A DNA stretch of 64,000 bases, taken from NCBI RefSeq assembly GCF_046097105.1, contig NZ_CP175562.1, positions 2,356,001-2,420,000 of the forward strand, read 5' to 3'. How positions within the stretch are numbered: the stretch's first letter is position 1; each line of letters begins with the position of its first letter. The position numbers and the translations under genes are program-made. The notes beneath the pieces were generated by a model, which made no database searches, was not told the DNA's origin, and was given only the letters and a program-made list of their open reading frames with translations. Source of the stretch: Natroniella sp046097105. GTDB taxonomy: Bacteria > Bacillota > Halanaerobiia > Halobacteroidales > Halobacteroidaceae. Positions 7,747 to 17,391 of the stretch are shown one piece after another.

Positions 7747-7792
7747 TAAATAACTAAAAGGACACAGTTAACTGTGTCCTTTTAGTTATTTA
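7747..7792. terminator. 46-bp perfect palindrome, bidirectional terminator
   Basis: Two 23-base arms are perfectly complementary around the centre at 7769/7770, with A-rich and T-rich flanks. It terminates the DUF1540 gene (plus) and gerKB (minus). The TAA stop of gerKB (7790-7792) lies inside the palindrome. Confidence 0.9.
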
Positions 7793-8878
7793 TTTAGCTA
7801 GTTTTTTGATTTTAATAATAGTCAAAAAAAGCAGTGGAATTCCAAATGTTAAAGCAAGTCCCATTGTAGCTATAATTTCCATAAAGCTGAATATTTCTAA
7901 TAGGTTTTCGGGAAAGAGAGCAATAAAAGCAATAATTGGAAGTAGAATAAAACTACTAGAGTTTTGATGCTTAAAATTGAATAAATCAGCTAAACCATAA
8001 CTGCTTATATAAAAGTAAGGTGCAAAGCTGGTAAATGCAATAGCAATCCATAAAAAGAAGAAAAGAAACTCCAGCCGACCAAAGAAAGGTACATTTAATG
8101 CCTTAAGTATAGTAAGGGTAGGCCAAGTAATATATTGAATTGCTTCTACCCCATAAAAACCAATCACTAGGACTGTAATGAAAAAGTAAGTTAGAGTAAC
8201 TACTAATAACCCAATTAGTGATGATTTTAAAGCTTTTTTTTGTTCCTTGATAAAAGGAAAGATGATAAACATGATATCAACTGCAAGGAAACTATACATC
8301 GTGAGATATGTAGCTTCTATAACCTTAAGGGGTTCACATTCGAACATTGGTCGAAAGTTAATCAAATTAATATTAAGGGCCATCGGGGCCAAGACAAGAA
8401 AGATGGGAGTTAAAGCAAAAAAGAGAAACTCATCTAATCTAGCTAAAGCCTTTGTTCCTCGGCTGACTAAATAAAATCCTGTTAATAAAAAGAGGGCTAG
8501 TGTTATTGGAATGGGTGTTTTAGGTAACTTTACACTAGCCAATATAGTCATAGAAATCCTTGCTATTAAGCCTGTTACTAATGTGGCATATAGGATATAG
8601 CTAAGGCTGATAATCTTACCAAGATATGGGCCAACAACCTTATCACTATAACTAATCAGTGTTTCATTAGGAAATTTAATAGCCAACTTATAAAGGAGAA
8701 AAAAACCTATACTCCAGAGCATGCCTGATATAATAATCGGCAACCAGCTATCACGTTGGGCTACCTCAGCTAAAGAGCGTGGTAGAGATAAAAAACCTGT
8801 TCCCACAGCATTATGAATAATAATGAAGATTAATTGTCGATTTGAGATCTGCTCTTTTTTTATTTTGCTAAGCTCCAT
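7790..8878 (-). CDS. gerKB: Spore germination permease, GerKB/GerAB family
   Basis: 362 aa with about ten membrane helices, an APC-superfamily amino-acid-permease-like subunit of the germinant receptor in the spore inner membrane. Conserved N-terminal ISNRQLIFIIIHNAVGTGFLSLPR matches GerAB proteins. I start at ATG 8878, which has a perfect AAAGGAGGG 8 bases upstream. An upstream in-frame ATG at 8914 would overlap gerKC by 11 bases but has no better ribosome site. It is the last gene in the order gerKA-gerKC-gerKB. The GerAB subunit is thought to bind the germinant. Confidence 0.93.
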   Translation of the reverse strand: MELSKIKKEQISNRQLIFIIIHNAVGTGFLSLPRSLAEVAQRDSWLPIIISGMLWSIGFFLLYKLAIKFPNETLISYSDKVVGPYLGKIISLSYILYATLVTGLIARISMTILASVKLPKTPIPITLALFLLTGFYLVSRGTKALARLDEFLFFALTPIFLVLAPMALNINLINFRPMFECEPLKVIEATYLTMYSFLAVDIMFIIFPFIKEQKKALKSSLIGLLVVTLTYFFITVLVIGFYGVEAIQYITWPTLTILKALNVPFFGRLEFLFFFLWIAIAFTSFAPYFYISSYGLADLFNFKHQNSSSFILLPIIAFIALFPENLLEIFSFMEIIATMGLALTFGIPLLFLTIIKIKKLAK

Positions 8879-8903
8879 ATTATCCCTCCTTTGCTCAATA
8901 ATC

Positions 8904-10112
8904 TTAGGTAGCAATTCCTAACCGTCTAATTCTAGAGTTGATATTGACTTCTATCTTTGCCCTACTAAAGTCTTGAATCCAATCATCTGGATCATATAGC
9001 TCAAAATGTTTGGCCCTTGTAATTTGACCTAAGCCAATAGGATCACTCTTTAATTCTTGTAAAATATCGAATAATAGATAAATTTCTCTTTTTAAGTTTG
9101 AACTGAGTTGTTGCTCTAACTCTTCAATGGTTAAAGGGCTATCAATCAGTCGCCTAAAGGTTGTATCTTCATCAACATCAGCATCTATGGTTAATTCAAT
9201 CTCGAATTTGAGTTTGCCATCTTTAAAGTCAGGTTCGATCTTGACTCTATTGTTTTGAATATAATAGTTGACTATCTCATCTTCAATCTTGATCTCTACC
9301 TCCCCTTTAAGGTTTTTTTCTTTTAGAAGTACCAAAGCACGTGTCTCTTTTTCTCTTAACTTGCCAACCATTTGATCACCTTTAAAGATTGCTACACCCT
9401 TAACTTCAATATCATCTTCCCCATATTTAAGCAGAGGGATAATGGGATCAATTCCGGTAGTCAGCAATGAAATAAAGAAATCATTTAAAGTTATTTCTGG
9501 TAAAATTAGATCATCGACTGCTCCATAAAATAATAGTTCCAAATATTCACCTACATTATGGGTTGGAGCAACCTCGATATCAATAATTTCTTCAGCTCTG
9601 CCAGGAGTAATTGCAAATAATGTATTGCCTGGTACAATAGGATCTCTCAAGAAAAAATCAAGGTGAGGTTTAAGCCCCTCTTGAGCTACTGCTTCACTAA
9701 AGATTACTATTCGTAACATTGCTAAAGAGAGCTTACCCATAACTCTAGGCTGTAGATCCTTAAAAGCAGTATGGAGTGAAGGGCCACTGAATTTGAAATT
9801 GCTGACTTCCTCAGGGGCTTCTTCCTTTAAAACAGGAATCTTGGTTGAAAATAAGTAAGCATCATCAGCTTTCTGGTCAAATGTAATGTAGGTTGGGAAT
9901 CTTGTTCGATCTATCTCGCTGACATCCCAACAGCCTGCTATTGATAGTAGAATTAAAAATAAGGTTATGATTTTAATTTTATTAGTAAGGAAACTATATC
10001 TTTTAGAAACTGTGGATAACTTGTTAAGTATATTATTTTTGAATGGGTTACTTAGACTCAGACTTAATCTTAACCTAAAGAGGGTATTAGCCCATTTTGA
10101 TTTTTTCGACAT
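8904..10112 (-). CDS. gerKC: Spore germination lipoprotein, GerKC/Ger(x)C family
   Basis: 402 aa. A lipobox LLSIAGC places the lipidated Cys at residue 61, followed by the WDVSEID family hallmark. The rest is the GerAC lipoprotein domain. It is the outer-face subunit of the germinant receptor. The start at 10112 has a perfect AAGGAGGAATT site, yet the first ~43 residues before the signal helix are atypical. They include RLRLSLSLS, encoded by a CTTARN-type hexamer tract that is otherwise intergenic in this genome. The extension may have arisen by repeat spread into the gene, or translation may begin at an internal non-ATG codon nearer residue 43. Confidence 0.92.
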   Translation of the reverse strand: MSKKSKWANTLFRLRLSLSLSNPFKNNILNKLSTVSKRYSFLTNKIKIITLFLILLSIAGCWDVSEIDRTRFPTYITFDQKADDAYLFSTKIPVLKEEAPEEVSNFKFSGPSLHTAFKDLQPRVMGKLSLAMLRIVIFSEAVAQEGLKPHLDFFLRDPIVPGNTLFAITPGRAEEIIDIEVAPTHNVGEYLELLFYGAVDDLILPEITLNDFFISLLTTGIDPIIPLLKYGEDDIEVKGVAIFKGDQMVGKLREKETRALVLLKEKNLKGEVEIKIEDEIVNYYIQNNRVKIEPDFKDGKLKFEIELTIDADVDEDTTFRRLIDSPLTIEELEQQLSSNLKREIYLLFDILQELKSDPIGLGQITRAKHFELYDPDDWIQDFSRAKIEVNINSRIRRLGIAT

Positions 10113-10143
10113 AGATAATTCCTCCTTACTAATTGGTATTTGA

Positions 10144-11703
10144 CTATTCTTTGTCAGGTTGTCTTTTTTTCTGTTGAGTAGGGGTCGATTCCGGTCTTTT
10201 ATTCATTAATTTGTGGGGGACTTTGATGAAACTATCCTTTAAATCAGCTAATTTAATAGGAGCAAAGGGAGCAAAATAGGGTACCCCAAGGCTTTCTAAG
10301 CTACAAAGGTGGATCAAGATTAAAAGCCAGCCGATCATTAAACCATAAGTACTAAATACAGCAGCCAATAACATCATTGAAAATCTTAATAATCTGAGTG
10401 GAATCGTTGCAGAGTAGCTAGGAATAACAAAAGAAGCAATAGCTGTCAAAGCAACTACAATTACCATCGGAGGACTGACCAGACCTGCATCTACCGCAGC
10501 CTCTCCTAAGATCAAACCACCTACAATTCCAATTGTCTGCCCAATTGGCCCGGGTAATCTAATCCCTGCTTCTCGTAGAAACTCTAAACTTATCTCCATA
10601 ATAAATGCTTCTAAAACTGAAGGGAAAGGAACCCCTTCCCTTGCTGTAGCAATCGATAATGCTAGATCTTTTGGTAAAAGTTCATGGTGAAAAGAGACTA
10701 AAGAGATATAGATAGCAGGGAGACTGACTGTAATAAGAACAGCAACTACTCGAAAGAGCCGCAATAAACTTGCGATATAAAAGTGATCATAATAATCTTC
10801 AGGTGATTGAAGAAATTGAATGAATGTCGTTGGCATAATACTAGCAAATGGTGAGCCATCCAATAATAAGACTACTTTTCCCTCTAATAGATTAGCTAAT
10901 GCTTTATCTGGACGTTCTGTCGTTTGAAATTGTGGAAAGGGGGAGGCCCAGTTATCTTGAAAAAATGCATTGATATATCCAATTTCTAAGACACCATCAG
11001 TCTGTATATTATCTAATCGACTGTTGATCTCTTCAATAATATTTTGATCTGCTATATCATCAATATAAATGATAGCTAGATCGGTTTTGGTTCGTTCTCC
11101 AACCTGTTGAATATCAATCATTAGGTTGTTATCTTTTAATCTTCGTCTGATCAGAGAAATATTAGTCGATAAAGGTTCAATAAAGGATTCTTGGGGGCCT
11201 CTAGTTACAGCTTCTATCTGTGGAGTTTGAACTTCTCTTTTTTCTAACTCTTTAATACCTAAGATAAAGGCTTTAGGGAGTCCTTCAATAAATAAGATAA
11301 CTTCTCCACTGAGGAGTTTTTCTAGTGATTTAGTTAAAGATTGAGTCGTTTCAAGCTCTCCAATTGGAATAGTTGAATTGATCAGGGTATCATTGATCTC
11401 TTTTTTTACTGTTCTATTAGTAGAGTCGAGTTCTAAGTCAAACATTAATGATCTTAAAACTTCTTTTTGTAAGATGTCTGCACTAATAAGTTCATTAAAA
11501 TAGATAACTTCAGCATCAATCTGTTTTTTTCTACCGAGGTGGAAGCTCCTAAAGACTAGATCACTACTAGGGGCCAAATTATTTTTAAGATAATCGATAT
11601 TATTTTTAAGGTTACTGCTAACTACTTCTGTTTGATTAAAGTCTAAGCGATCTATAATCTTTTCAGACTCTGATTTGAAAAAGTTTTTTATTTTATCCCA
11701 CAT
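10144..11703 (-). CDS. gerKA: Spore germination protein, GerKA/GerAA family
   Basis: 519 aa, normal for GerAA. The hydrophilic N-terminal half (residues ~1-310) comprises the two cytosolic subdomains. The C-terminal half has 4-5 membrane helices and the family block GPIGQTIGIVGGLILGEAAV. It forms the oligomeric ion-channel-like subunit of the receptor. It is first of three genes, with gerKC 31 bases downstream. The start is ATG 11703; upstream there is only a G-rich GTGGGG as ribosome site. In other sporeformers these operons are sigma-G controlled. Confidence 0.94.
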   Translation of the reverse strand: MWDKIKNFFKSESEKIIDRLDFNQTEVVSSNLKNNIDYLKNNLAPSSDLVFRSFHLGRKKQIDAEVIYFNELISADILQKEVLRSLMFDLELDSTNRTVKKEINDTLINSTIPIGELETTQSLTKSLEKLLSGEVILFIEGLPKAFILGIKELEKREVQTPQIEAVTRGPQESFIEPLSTNISLIRRRLKDNNLMIDIQQVGERTKTDLAIIYIDDIADQNIIEEINSRLDNIQTDGVLEIGYINAFFQDNWASPFPQFQTTERPDKALANLLEGKVVLLLDGSPFASIMPTTFIQFLQSPEDYYDHFYIASLLRLFRVVAVLITVSLPAIYISLVSFHHELLPKDLALSIATAREGVPFPSVLEAFIMEISLEFLREAGIRLPGPIGQTIGIVGGLILGEAAVDAGLVSPPMVIVVALTAIASFVIPSYSATIPLRLLRFSMMLLAAVFSTYGLMIGWLLILIHLCSLESLGVPYFAPFAPIKLADLKDSFIKVPHKLMNKRPESTPTQQKKRQPDKE

Positions 11704-11821
11704 ATGTAATTACCCCACTATAAGTACTTATTTTTCCAGTTGGTTAATAGTATATACTATTAGTTCTTTTTTAAACGTTTTATCTTGAAACTATGTTATA
11801 ATTAAGTCTAAGTAAGAGCTA

Positions 11822-11890
11822 AGTCCTTATGTTTTTAGGTAGGCTTAGCCTTAATCTCAGCCTTAAACTTAAGCTATATATATCAATTAA
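11822..11890. repeat. Degenerate CTTARN hexamer tract, second copy
   Basis: Units such as CTTAG, CCTTAA, CTCAG, CCTTAAA, CTTAAG are followed by an AAGCTATATATATCAATTA end. This resembles the element next to cotJC. The gap 11704-11957 otherwise shows nothing definite. Confidence 0.5.
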
Positions 11891-11957
11891 GCAAAGAAAA
11901 GTTTTTGTTTAAGATAATTCCAGTAGGGTATTTTAATATTAAGGAGGTAGGATATTA

Positions 11958-12410
11958 GTGACATTTAATACTGAGCAATTTAATAAACAGGGAGAGAAGA
12001 TTAATTGTAGAGAAGCAATTACTTTTTTAAATAGTTTAACTACTGCTGAACAAGGGATCTTATTTGACTGTGTTGTACCAGAAATAAGAAATGAAGAGCA
12101 TCCATGTGGTATATCTAAACCAATTCCTTTTTTAAAAGCAGCCAGTTATGAAGAAAAATTAATGTTGATCATAGTTGAATATAAGTTATATCTTGAGGAA
12201 TCTGACCAGGGCCAAGAGTTAGCTTTAGAGGTTCCTTATGATCAATTAGAAATTTATAAAACAAAAGATAGTTTGAATTTAATAACTGAAAGAGAGCAAC
12301 AATTACAAATTAAGCTACATAATTCATTCGAGTTTGCTTATCAATTACAACCAGACCTATCATTACCGACGTATCCACTATTAGATTGGTTGGCAAGCCC
12401 CTTCATTTAA
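11958..12410 (+). CDS. Conserved hypothetical protein, function unknown
   Basis: 150 aa starting with GTG, with AAGGAGGTAGGA just upstream. It is soluble, acidic and mixed alpha/beta in appearance, and has no membrane helix. Two cysteines (near 37 and 50) sit in FDCVVPEIRN and HPCGIS. I do not recognise a family. It precedes nadE by about 90 bases on the same strand, with a possible promoter between them, so joint function is not indicated. Confidence 0.7.
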   Translation: MTFNTEQFNKQGEKINCREAITFLNSLTTAEQGILFDCVVPEIRNEEHPCGISKPIPFLKAASYEEKLMLIIVEYKLYLEESDQGQELALEVPYDQLEIYKTKDSLNLITEREQQLQIKLHNSFEFAYQLQPDLSLPTYPLLDWLASPFI

Positions 12411-12504
12411 GCTGATTATCTCTAAATTCCTTTTTAATCTAAACTCTTTATGATATAATTGACACATGAAATCTTAAGGGTATAATTTGATTTGGAGGGA
12501 TAAT

Positions 12505-13236
12505 ATGTTAGACAGGGATTATACTAAATTAACAAATCAGTTGGTGGATTGGATTAGAAATCGGGTAGAGCAGGCAGGTTGTCAAGGGACTGTGGTAGGT
12601 TTGAGCGGCGGAATTGATTCGGCAGTAACTGCTGTATTATGCCAACAAGCCTTTCCAGAGCATAATCTAGGCTTGATTTTACCTTGTTATAGTGATGCCC
12701 AAGATGCTCAAGATGCTAAGAGGTTAGCAGATGAATTTAAGGTTGATTATCAGGTAATTGATTTAGCAACTACTTTTGATCAGTTATTGATGGCAATTGA
12801 AGGAGAGAAGGAACTAGTTAAGGATATGTCTGTGGCCAATATTAAACCACGCTTGCGAATGACAACTTTATATTATTATGCTAGTAAAAGAAATAGTTTA
12901 GTGGTAGGGACTGATAATCGTAGTGAATTGAAGATTGGCTACTTTACAAAACATGGAGATGGAGGAGTTGATATTGCTCCACTGGGTAATTTAGTTAAAT
13001 TGGAAGTAAAGGAATTAGCTAAAGAGTTGGGCATTCCTAAACAGATTATTACCAAACCTCCTTCTGCGGGATTATGGTCAGGTCAGACTGATGAAGATGA
13101 GTTAGGGATCACTTATCAACAATTGGATAACTATATTTTGACAGGAGAAGCTGACCCTGAAGTAAAAAAGAAGGTGGAGCGGTTAGATAGTCAGAATAAA
13201 CATAAATTACAAGCACCTCCGATTCCTAAATTTTAG
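12505..13236 (+). CDS. nadE: NH3-dependent NAD+ synthetase
   Basis: 243 aa, the short ammonia-dependent form with no glutaminase domain. The ATP-pyrophosphatase P-loop SGGIDS is at residues 34-39. Other conserved blocks are TDNRSELKIGYFTKHGDGGVDIAPLG and PSAGLW-GQTDEDELG. It makes NAD+ from nicotinate adenine dinucleotide, ATP and ammonia in the cytoplasm. I chose ATG 12505 because GGAGGG lies 5-11 bases upstream; an upstream in-frame TTG overlaps that site. Confidence 0.96.
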   Translation: MLDRDYTKLTNQLVDWIRNRVEQAGCQGTVVGLSGGIDSAVTAVLCQQAFPEHNLGLILPCYSDAQDAQDAKRLADEFKVDYQVIDLATTFDQLLMAIEGEKELVKDMSVANIKPRLRMTTLYYYASKRNSLVVGTDNRSELKIGYFTKHGDGGVDIAPLGNLVKLEVKELAKELGIPKQIITKPPSAGLWSGQTDEDELGITYQQLDNYILTGEADPEVKKKVERLDSQNKHKLQAPPIPKF

Positions 13237-13302
13237 TAGCTTTTTATTTGGAATAAGTTATGATATAATAAATTTCATAATCTAAAATTTGGGGGGCTGA
13301 AG

Positions 13303-14070
13303 ATGGGAAGTAAAAAGGTACAATCTGTGGATAGAGCTTTAGATATTTTAGAGATCTTAGTTGAAGTACAACGACCGATTACACTAAGTGAACTCAGTAA
13401 AAGAGCTGATCTGAATATCAGCACGGCTCATCGCTTATTAAATACATTAGTAATGAGAGGTTTTGCAGCCCAAGAAGAGAGTGGAAAGTATAAATTAGGT
13501 CTGCATCTATTTGAAATAGCAGGTACTTTAGAAAATTCGATGGATTTAAAGACGGTGGTTAAACCTTACTTAGAAGAAATTGTGGAAGAGTGCAATGAAA
13601 CGGTTAATTTGGTCATCTTAGATCAAGGTGAAGTCTTATATGTAGATCAGGTAGAGTCAACCAATATGATTAGGATGTTTGCTAATGTTGGTAGTAGAGG
13701 GCCAGCCCATTCATTAGGAGCAGGAAAGGTTTTATTAGCTCACTTAGATGAAGAGCAACTAGATCAAATACTAGATCAAATTGAGCTAAAAGAATTTACT
13801 ACAAATACTATTACCGATCCAGCTAAGTTGAAAGAAGAGTTAGCTAAGATTAGAGAGTTAGATTATGCTGTTGATTTTGAAGAGATGGAAGAAGGAGTTC
13901 GCTGTGTAGCAGCTCCAATTAGAGATGGTAATGGAGAAGTAGTAGCTGCAATCAGTGTTTCTGGCCCTAATATCAGAATTACAGAGCAGGTTTTATATGA
14001 AGAGCTGGTTCCTTTAATTACAAATAAGGCAGAAGAGATATCGAGTAAATTGGCTAATTTAGGTTTATAA
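13303..14070 (+). CDS. IclR family transcriptional regulator
   Basis: 255 aa with the two IclR domains: a winged helix-turn-helix (SVDRALDILEILVEV, then SELSKRADLNISTAHRLLNTL) and the C-terminal GAF-like effector domain (ending in GVRCVAAPIRDGNGEVVAAISVSGP). Such proteins control sugar-acid and aromatic-acid genes. It is on the same strand as ptsI, 89 bases upstream of it. It is a paralogue of the IclR gene at 17453-18244. At the effector-pocket position (AHSLGAGK) it has S where the paralogue has C, so ligands probably differ. Confidence 0.92.
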   Translation: MGSKKVQSVDRALDILEILVEVQRPITLSELSKRADLNISTAHRLLNTLVMRGFAAQEESGKYKLGLHLFEIAGTLENSMDLKTVVKPYLEEIVEECNETVNLVILDQGEVLYVDQVESTNMIRMFANVGSRGPAHSLGAGKVLLAHLDEEQLDQILDQIELKEFTTNTITDPAKLKEELAKIRELDYAVDFEEMEEGVRCVAAPIRDGNGEVVAAISVSGPNIRITEQVLYEELVPLITNKAEEISSKLANLGL

Positions 14071-14159
14071 ATGGGAAGGTAGGTATGTTAAATGAAAATA
14101 ATCATAAACTCTGCATTGTGAATTATAATTAGATTTGATAAATAAGGGGAGGATATAAA

Positions 14160-15866
14160 TTGAGTAGGCAGATGATTGGAGTTGCAGCTTCCCCAGGAAT
14201 TGCTATTGCTGAAGCATTGGTATTGGAAGAAGAGTTAGCTTATAATAGAGTTCAGATTGAAGATATTGCAGCGGAAAAAGCTAGGTTAGAAGAAGCATTA
14301 GCAACTTCTAAGGATGAACTGATAGCGCTTAAAAAGAAGGTAGAAGAAGAGATGGGTAGTGAGCAAGCTGAAATATTTGAGGCTCATTTAATGATCTTAG
14401 ATGATCCAGAATTGATTTCAGCTACTGAGAATAAACTTGAAGCTGAAAGTATTAATGTAGAAGCAGCTTTAGAGGAGACGATTGAAGGGTTTATTAATAT
14501 GTTTGCCAGTACGGATAATCAGTATCTGCAAGAGAGGGCCAATGATATTCGTGATATTGGTAATCGTATTTTGCGAAATTTATTGGGAGTTGAATCTGAA
14601 CCTGTGGTTCAATTGGAGAAAGAGGTTATTTTGATTGCTGATGAGTTAACTCCAACTGATATAGCTAGAATTGATCAGGAGCAGGTATTAGGCTTTATCA
14701 CTAAGGTTGGGGGGCGGACTTCTCATACTGCTATTATGGCTCGATCACTAGGAATTCCTGCTGTGGTAGGGGTTAGAGAGATTTTAGAAGTTATAAAAAG
14801 AGGAAGTAACGTTATAGTTGACGCGGTTGATGGAATTGTAGTTGTAGAGCCTACTGAAAAACAAATAGCAAAATATCAGAAAAAACTAGCAGGCTATCAA
14901 CAGCGAAAGGAGAAGTTGGCTCAGTTGAAAGATTTATCTGCTGAGACTGAGGATGGCCACAGGATGGAACTTGCAGCAAATATTGGGACTCCTGCTGATG
15001 TAGCTGCTGCTTTAGCAAGTGGGGTCGAAGGAATTGGTCTTTACCGTAGTGAGTTTTTATATATGGGTCGTGAAGCACTACCCACAGAAGAAGAGCAGTT
15101 TGAAGCTTATAAGGAAGTAGCTGAAGGGGTAGATGGAGCGACGATTATTAGAACTTTAGATATTGGTGGCGATAAAGAGCTTTCTTATTTGGATTTACCA
15201 GTTGAGATGAATCCATTTCTTGGTTATAGAGCAATTAGAATCTCTTTAGAACGAACTGACATCTTTAAGACACAGTTGCGAGCGATCTTACGAGCCAGTA
15301 AGTATGGAAATGTTAAGATTATGTATCCTATGATTTCATCTTTAGAGGAGTTACAAGCTGCTAATCATATATTAGCAGAAGTTAAAGAAGATTTAGTTAG
15401 AGAAGGTATTGAATTTAATCTAGAGCTGGAAGTAGGAGTAATGATTGAAGTGCCGGCAGCAGCGATGATTATTGATCTGTTGGCCCAGGAGGCAGATTTT
15501 TTCAGCATTGGAACCAATGATTTGATCCAATATATGACTGCTACTGATCGAAGGAATGAAAAGGTAGCTGGTTTATACCAGCCTTTCCATCCAGCGGTAT
15601 TGAGGTTAATTAAACAGGTGGTCGAAGTAGCCCATGAGCATGATAGTTGGGTTGGAATGTGCGGTGAGATGGCTGGGGATAGAAGGTTGGCCCCGTTTTT
15701 AGTAGGGGTTGGATTGGATGAGCTTAGCATGAGTGCAGCTTCTATTGCTGAGGTTAAGGAAGTTATTAGAAAAATAACCTTACAAGAAGCTAAAGAAGTA
15801 GCTGAGCAAGTCTTATCATTATCTCAACCCCAAAATATCGAAGAATTTTTAGCCAATTACTGGTAA
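14160..15866 (+). CDS. ptsI: Phosphoenolpyruvate-protein phosphotransferase (enzyme I)
   Basis: 568 aa, standard length for sugar-PTS enzyme I. The phosphorylated histidine is H189 in GGRTSHTAIMAR. The PEP-binding barrel follows, with LYRSEFLYM and the catalytic-Cys block GMCGEMAGD. There is no N-terminal GAF domain, so it is not the EI-Ntr type despite lying next to rpoN. TTG is used as start, after AGGGGAGG. HPr (ptsH), normally its partner gene, is absent on either side. It ends at a strong terminator. Confidence 0.96.
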   Translation: MSRQMIGVAASPGIAIAEALVLEEELAYNRVQIEDIAAEKARLEEALATSKDELIALKKKVEEEMGSEQAEIFEAHLMILDDPELISATENKLEAESINVEAALEETIEGFINMFASTDNQYLQERANDIRDIGNRILRNLLGVESEPVVQLEKEVILIADELTPTDIARIDQEQVLGFITKVGGRTSHTAIMARSLGIPAVVGVREILEVIKRGSNVIVDAVDGIVVVEPTEKQIAKYQKKLAGYQQRKEKLAQLKDLSAETEDGHRMELAANIGTPADVAAALASGVEGIGLYRSEFLYMGREALPTEEEQFEAYKEVAEGVDGATIIRTLDIGGDKELSYLDLPVEMNPFLGYRAIRISLERTDIFKTQLRAILRASKYGNVKIMYPMISSLEELQAANHILAEVKEDLVREGIEFNLELEVGVMIEVPAAAMIIDLLAQEADFFSIGTNDLIQYMTATDRRNEKVAGLYQPFHPAVLRLIKQVVEVAHEHDSWVGMCGEMAGDRRLAPFLVGVGLDELSMSAASIAEVKEVIRKITLQEAKEVAEQVLSLSQPQNIEEFLANYW

Positions 15867-15868
15867 TA

Positions 15869-15899
15869 ACTACTCAGACTTGAGTAGTTCTTTTTTTTG
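15869..15899 (+). terminator. Terminator of ptsI
   Basis: A 9-bp stem (15869-15877 with 15882-15890) and eight or more T. Confidence 0.9.
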
Positions 15900-15938
15900 T
15901 AGTAAACTATAAGTAAAGAATTGAAAGAGGTGAGTAAG

Positions 15939-17267
15939 ATGATGGAATTAAATTATGAGCTGGATATTAAACAAGAACAGCAATTAGTTATGACTCCTAA
16001 GTTGCAGCAGGCTATAGAATTATTACAACTTTCCTCTTTAGAATTAAAGGATTATATAGATGATGAGATGATGGAGAATCCTTTATTAGAGCTGGAGGAT
16101 GATTATGATTCCTCCGTAGCTGATTATGCTAACTATACAACTGATCAAGAAGAGGTTAATTATGAAAACTTTATTGCTAAAAAGTTAACACTAGACGAGT
16201 ATTTAAGGCAACAGTTAAAATTGGTTGTTAGTGATCCTTGTGAAGAAGAGATTGGAGAGCAGATAATCGGTAATTTAGATCAGACAGGCTTTTTTACTGA
16301 TATAGATAGATTAGCTAGAGAATTAGAAGTAGCTACAAGCCAGATTGAGGTCATTTTAGAAAAAATTAAGAGATTTGATCCGATAGGAATAGCTACTTCA
16401 GGAATGGAAGAAGCATTAGTAGTCCAATTAGAAGAGTTAGAAAGTAATAGAAATAAACAAGAAATTGAGTTGGCTAAGGAGATTGTTAGTAATTATTTGG
16501 AAGAAGTAAGCAAAAATCAGATTAGAAAAATTGCTAAGAATTTAAAGATTAAACCGATTCACGCTCAACAATTGATCGATTTAATCAAGACATTAGACCC
16601 TGTACCTGCTAATAAATTTGAGAAGGTAGTTACTGATAACAGCTATATAGAACCTGATATTATTATAAAGAAGGTTAATAATAGGTATGTAACTATCTTG
16701 AATGATTTTAGTTTTCCTACTTTACGCATTAGTAAGTATTATAAAAGATTGTTGGCCCAAAATAAGTCAAAAGATGAGTTGCAAGGGTATATGAAAGAGA
16801 AGTTAGAATCTGCTCTGTGGTTGGTTAAGAGTATAGAACAACGCAGAAGAACAGTTTGTAATATAGTTGAAGAGTTAATAGACCTACAACACGAGTTTTT
16901 AGAAAAAGGATTGAAGTATTTAAAACCATTGACTATGAAAGAGGTTGCTGATCGGATTGAGATGCATGAATCTACAGTTAGTAGGGCTACCAGCAATAAG
17001 TATATCCAGACCCCTTACGGTTTATTTCCAATGAAATTCTTATTCAGTGGTAGCATTGACACTAAAAATGGTCAAGTCTCAGCTGTGAGTGTTAAACAGC
17101 AGTTACAAGAAGTAGTTGAGAATGAAGATTCTCGTAAACCATTAAGTGACCAAAAGATCAGTCAAAAATTAGCAGAGAGGGGAATAGATATTTCACGAAG
17201 AACGGTTGCTAAATATAGAAAGGAACTGAAAATTCCTAGTTCACGAATGAGAAAGAGATATAATTAA
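15939..17267 (+). CDS. rpoN: RNA polymerase sigma-54 factor
   Basis: 442 aa. Region I is glutamine-rich (LVMTPKLQQAIELLQLS). The core-binding domain follows, then the helix-turn-helix (TMKEVADRIEMHESTVSRATSNKY) and the RpoN box ISRRTVAKYR near the C-terminus, which reads the -24 element. It needs an AAA+ activator; none is in this window. I chose the ATG at 15939, 6 bases after AGAGGTGA, rather than the TTG at 15921, which precedes that site. It is followed by its own terminator. No clear -24/-12 promoter was seen before neighbouring operons. Confidence 0.96.
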   Translation: MMELNYELDIKQEQQLVMTPKLQQAIELLQLSSLELKDYIDDEMMENPLLELEDDYDSSVADYANYTTDQEEVNYENFIAKKLTLDEYLRQQLKLVVSDPCEEEIGEQIIGNLDQTGFFTDIDRLARELEVATSQIEVILEKIKRFDPIGIATSGMEEALVVQLEELESNRNKQEIELAKEIVSNYLEEVSKNQIRKIAKNLKIKPIHAQQLIDLIKTLDPVPANKFEKVVTDNSYIEPDIIIKKVNNRYVTILNDFSFPTLRISKYYKRLLAQNKSKDELQGYMKEKLESALWLVKSIEQRRRTVCNIVEELIDLQHEFLEKGLKYLKPLTMKEVADRIEMHESTVSRATSNKYIQTPYGLFPMKFLFSGSIDTKNGQVSAVSVKQQLQEVVENEDSRKPLSDQKISQKLAERGIDISRRTVAKYRKELKIPSSRMRKRYN

Positions 17268-17278
17268 TATTTTTCTAG

Positions 17279-17308
17279 AGATCAGATTATCTAATCTGAT
17301 CTTTTTAT
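17279..17308 (+). terminator. Terminator of rpoN
   Basis: An 11-bp stem (17279-17289 with 17292-17302) with T tract. Confidence 0.9.
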
Positions 17309-17391
17309 TAACTTGCATAGTAACTTATGTCATTTGCAATTAAAGGGTAATGAAATTTAAAGCAGGAATTTTCACTCTTTTATTGAAGTTA

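Noticed and set aside
14160..15866. Nitrogen-PTS enzyme I because rpoN is adjacent
   Set aside because: The N-terminal GAF domain of PtsP is missing; the length and motifs are those of sugar-PTS enzyme I.
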